The translations under genes and the position numbers were made by a program. A stretch of 5,244 bases of DNA from an uncultured Victivallales bacterium. Its GTDB lineage: Bacteria > Verrucomicrobiota > Lentisphaeria > Oligosphaerales > JAFGRS01. Numbering within the stretch: position 1 is the first letter of the stretch; each line of letters opens with the position of its first letter. The notes beneath the pieces are model-generated. The model did not search any database. It worked only from the letters and a program-made list of their open reading frames with translations, and was not told where the DNA came from. Positions 5,220 through 5,244 of this stretch are shown piece by piece. The DNA lies in assembly GCA_903834675.1 (NCBI GenBank), contig CAILKC010000590.1, positions 1 to 5,244 on the forward strand, in the 5' to 3' direction.

Positions 5220-5244
5220 GAGAATCTGGGGTATGCCCGGTACC

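Larger units (their letters stand above)
4839..5244. other. Non-coding right flank rich in palindromes
   Basis: I see no credible gene. The open frames here (105 and 85 codons) overlap on opposite strands, lack ribosome binding sites, and read like translated GC-rich repeat, with phrases such as LSPGQRPGN. The region holds a 17-base palindrome soon after the SET gene, the right arm of the long-distance inverted repeat, about 100 bases (4983-5082) in which I recognise nothing, and then the palindrome cluster up to near the window edge. Confidence 0.7.

Noticed and set aside
4904..5221. Overlapping 105- and 85-codon frames in the right flank as small genes
   Set aside because: They lie in palindromic repeat DNA, overlap each other on opposite strands and show no ribosome binding site or domain.
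1..5244. CRISPR array, defence island, toxin-antitoxin pair or retron
   Set aside because: No regularly spaced identical repeats with unique spacers, no reverse transcriptase, nuclease or small paired genes. The palindrome units differ in spacing and orientation. The SET gene alone is not evidence for a defence system.

Overview
The window looks like chromosomal DNA from a high-GC, polysaccharide-degrading bacterium. The PVC group (Verrucomicrobia, Lentisphaerae or Planctomycetes relatives) is my best guess. Three things point there: two unusual glycoside hydrolases back to back, a hexanucleotide repeat that has grown into a gene remnant, and a cluster of short GC-rich palindromes at the right edge of a kind I associate with those genomes. 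The phylum is inference from style, not from a marker gene. I see no rRNA, tRNA, CRISPR array, transposase or integrase.

Layout. Bases 1-339 hold no intact gene. They contain a perfect 32-bp palindrome (18-49), one arm of an imperfect inverted repeat (104-127), a degenerate hexamer tract (170-229), and, on the minus strand, the broken C-terminal piece of a DUF4143-type AAA ATPase (155-346). Bases 340-1905 (minus) encode a 521-residue protein that looks like an (alpha/alpha)6-barrel ('six-hairpin') glycosidase. A 222-bp divergent intergenic region follows. Bases 2128-4137 (plus) encode a 669-residue TIM-barrel glycoside hydrolase with a fucosidase-like nucleophile motif and a beta-galactosidase-trimerisation/GATase-like middle domain. 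Bases 4296-4838 (plus) encode a compact 180-residue SET-domain protein lysine methyltransferase with a complete post-SET zinc site and clearly lower GC than its neighbours. Bases 4839-5244 are non-coding: one small palindrome, the second inverted-repeat arm (4959-4982), and the right-edge palindrome cluster (5083-5219).

How the genes may work together. The two hydrolases are divergent, share a promoter region and both lack an evident signal peptide. They are therefore plausibly co-regulated enzymes that trim oligosaccharides inside the cell after uptake; their substrates cannot be read from the sequence. The SET gene follows a GC-rich hairpin, has its own ribosome binding site and a different base composition, so it looks like an independently acquired unit rather than part of a sugar operon.

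I found no convincing evidence for a new multi-gene system. The best leads are the palindrome cluster, whose stems show compensatory base changes, the inverted repeat that flanks the whole gene block, and the bacterial SET methyltransferase.
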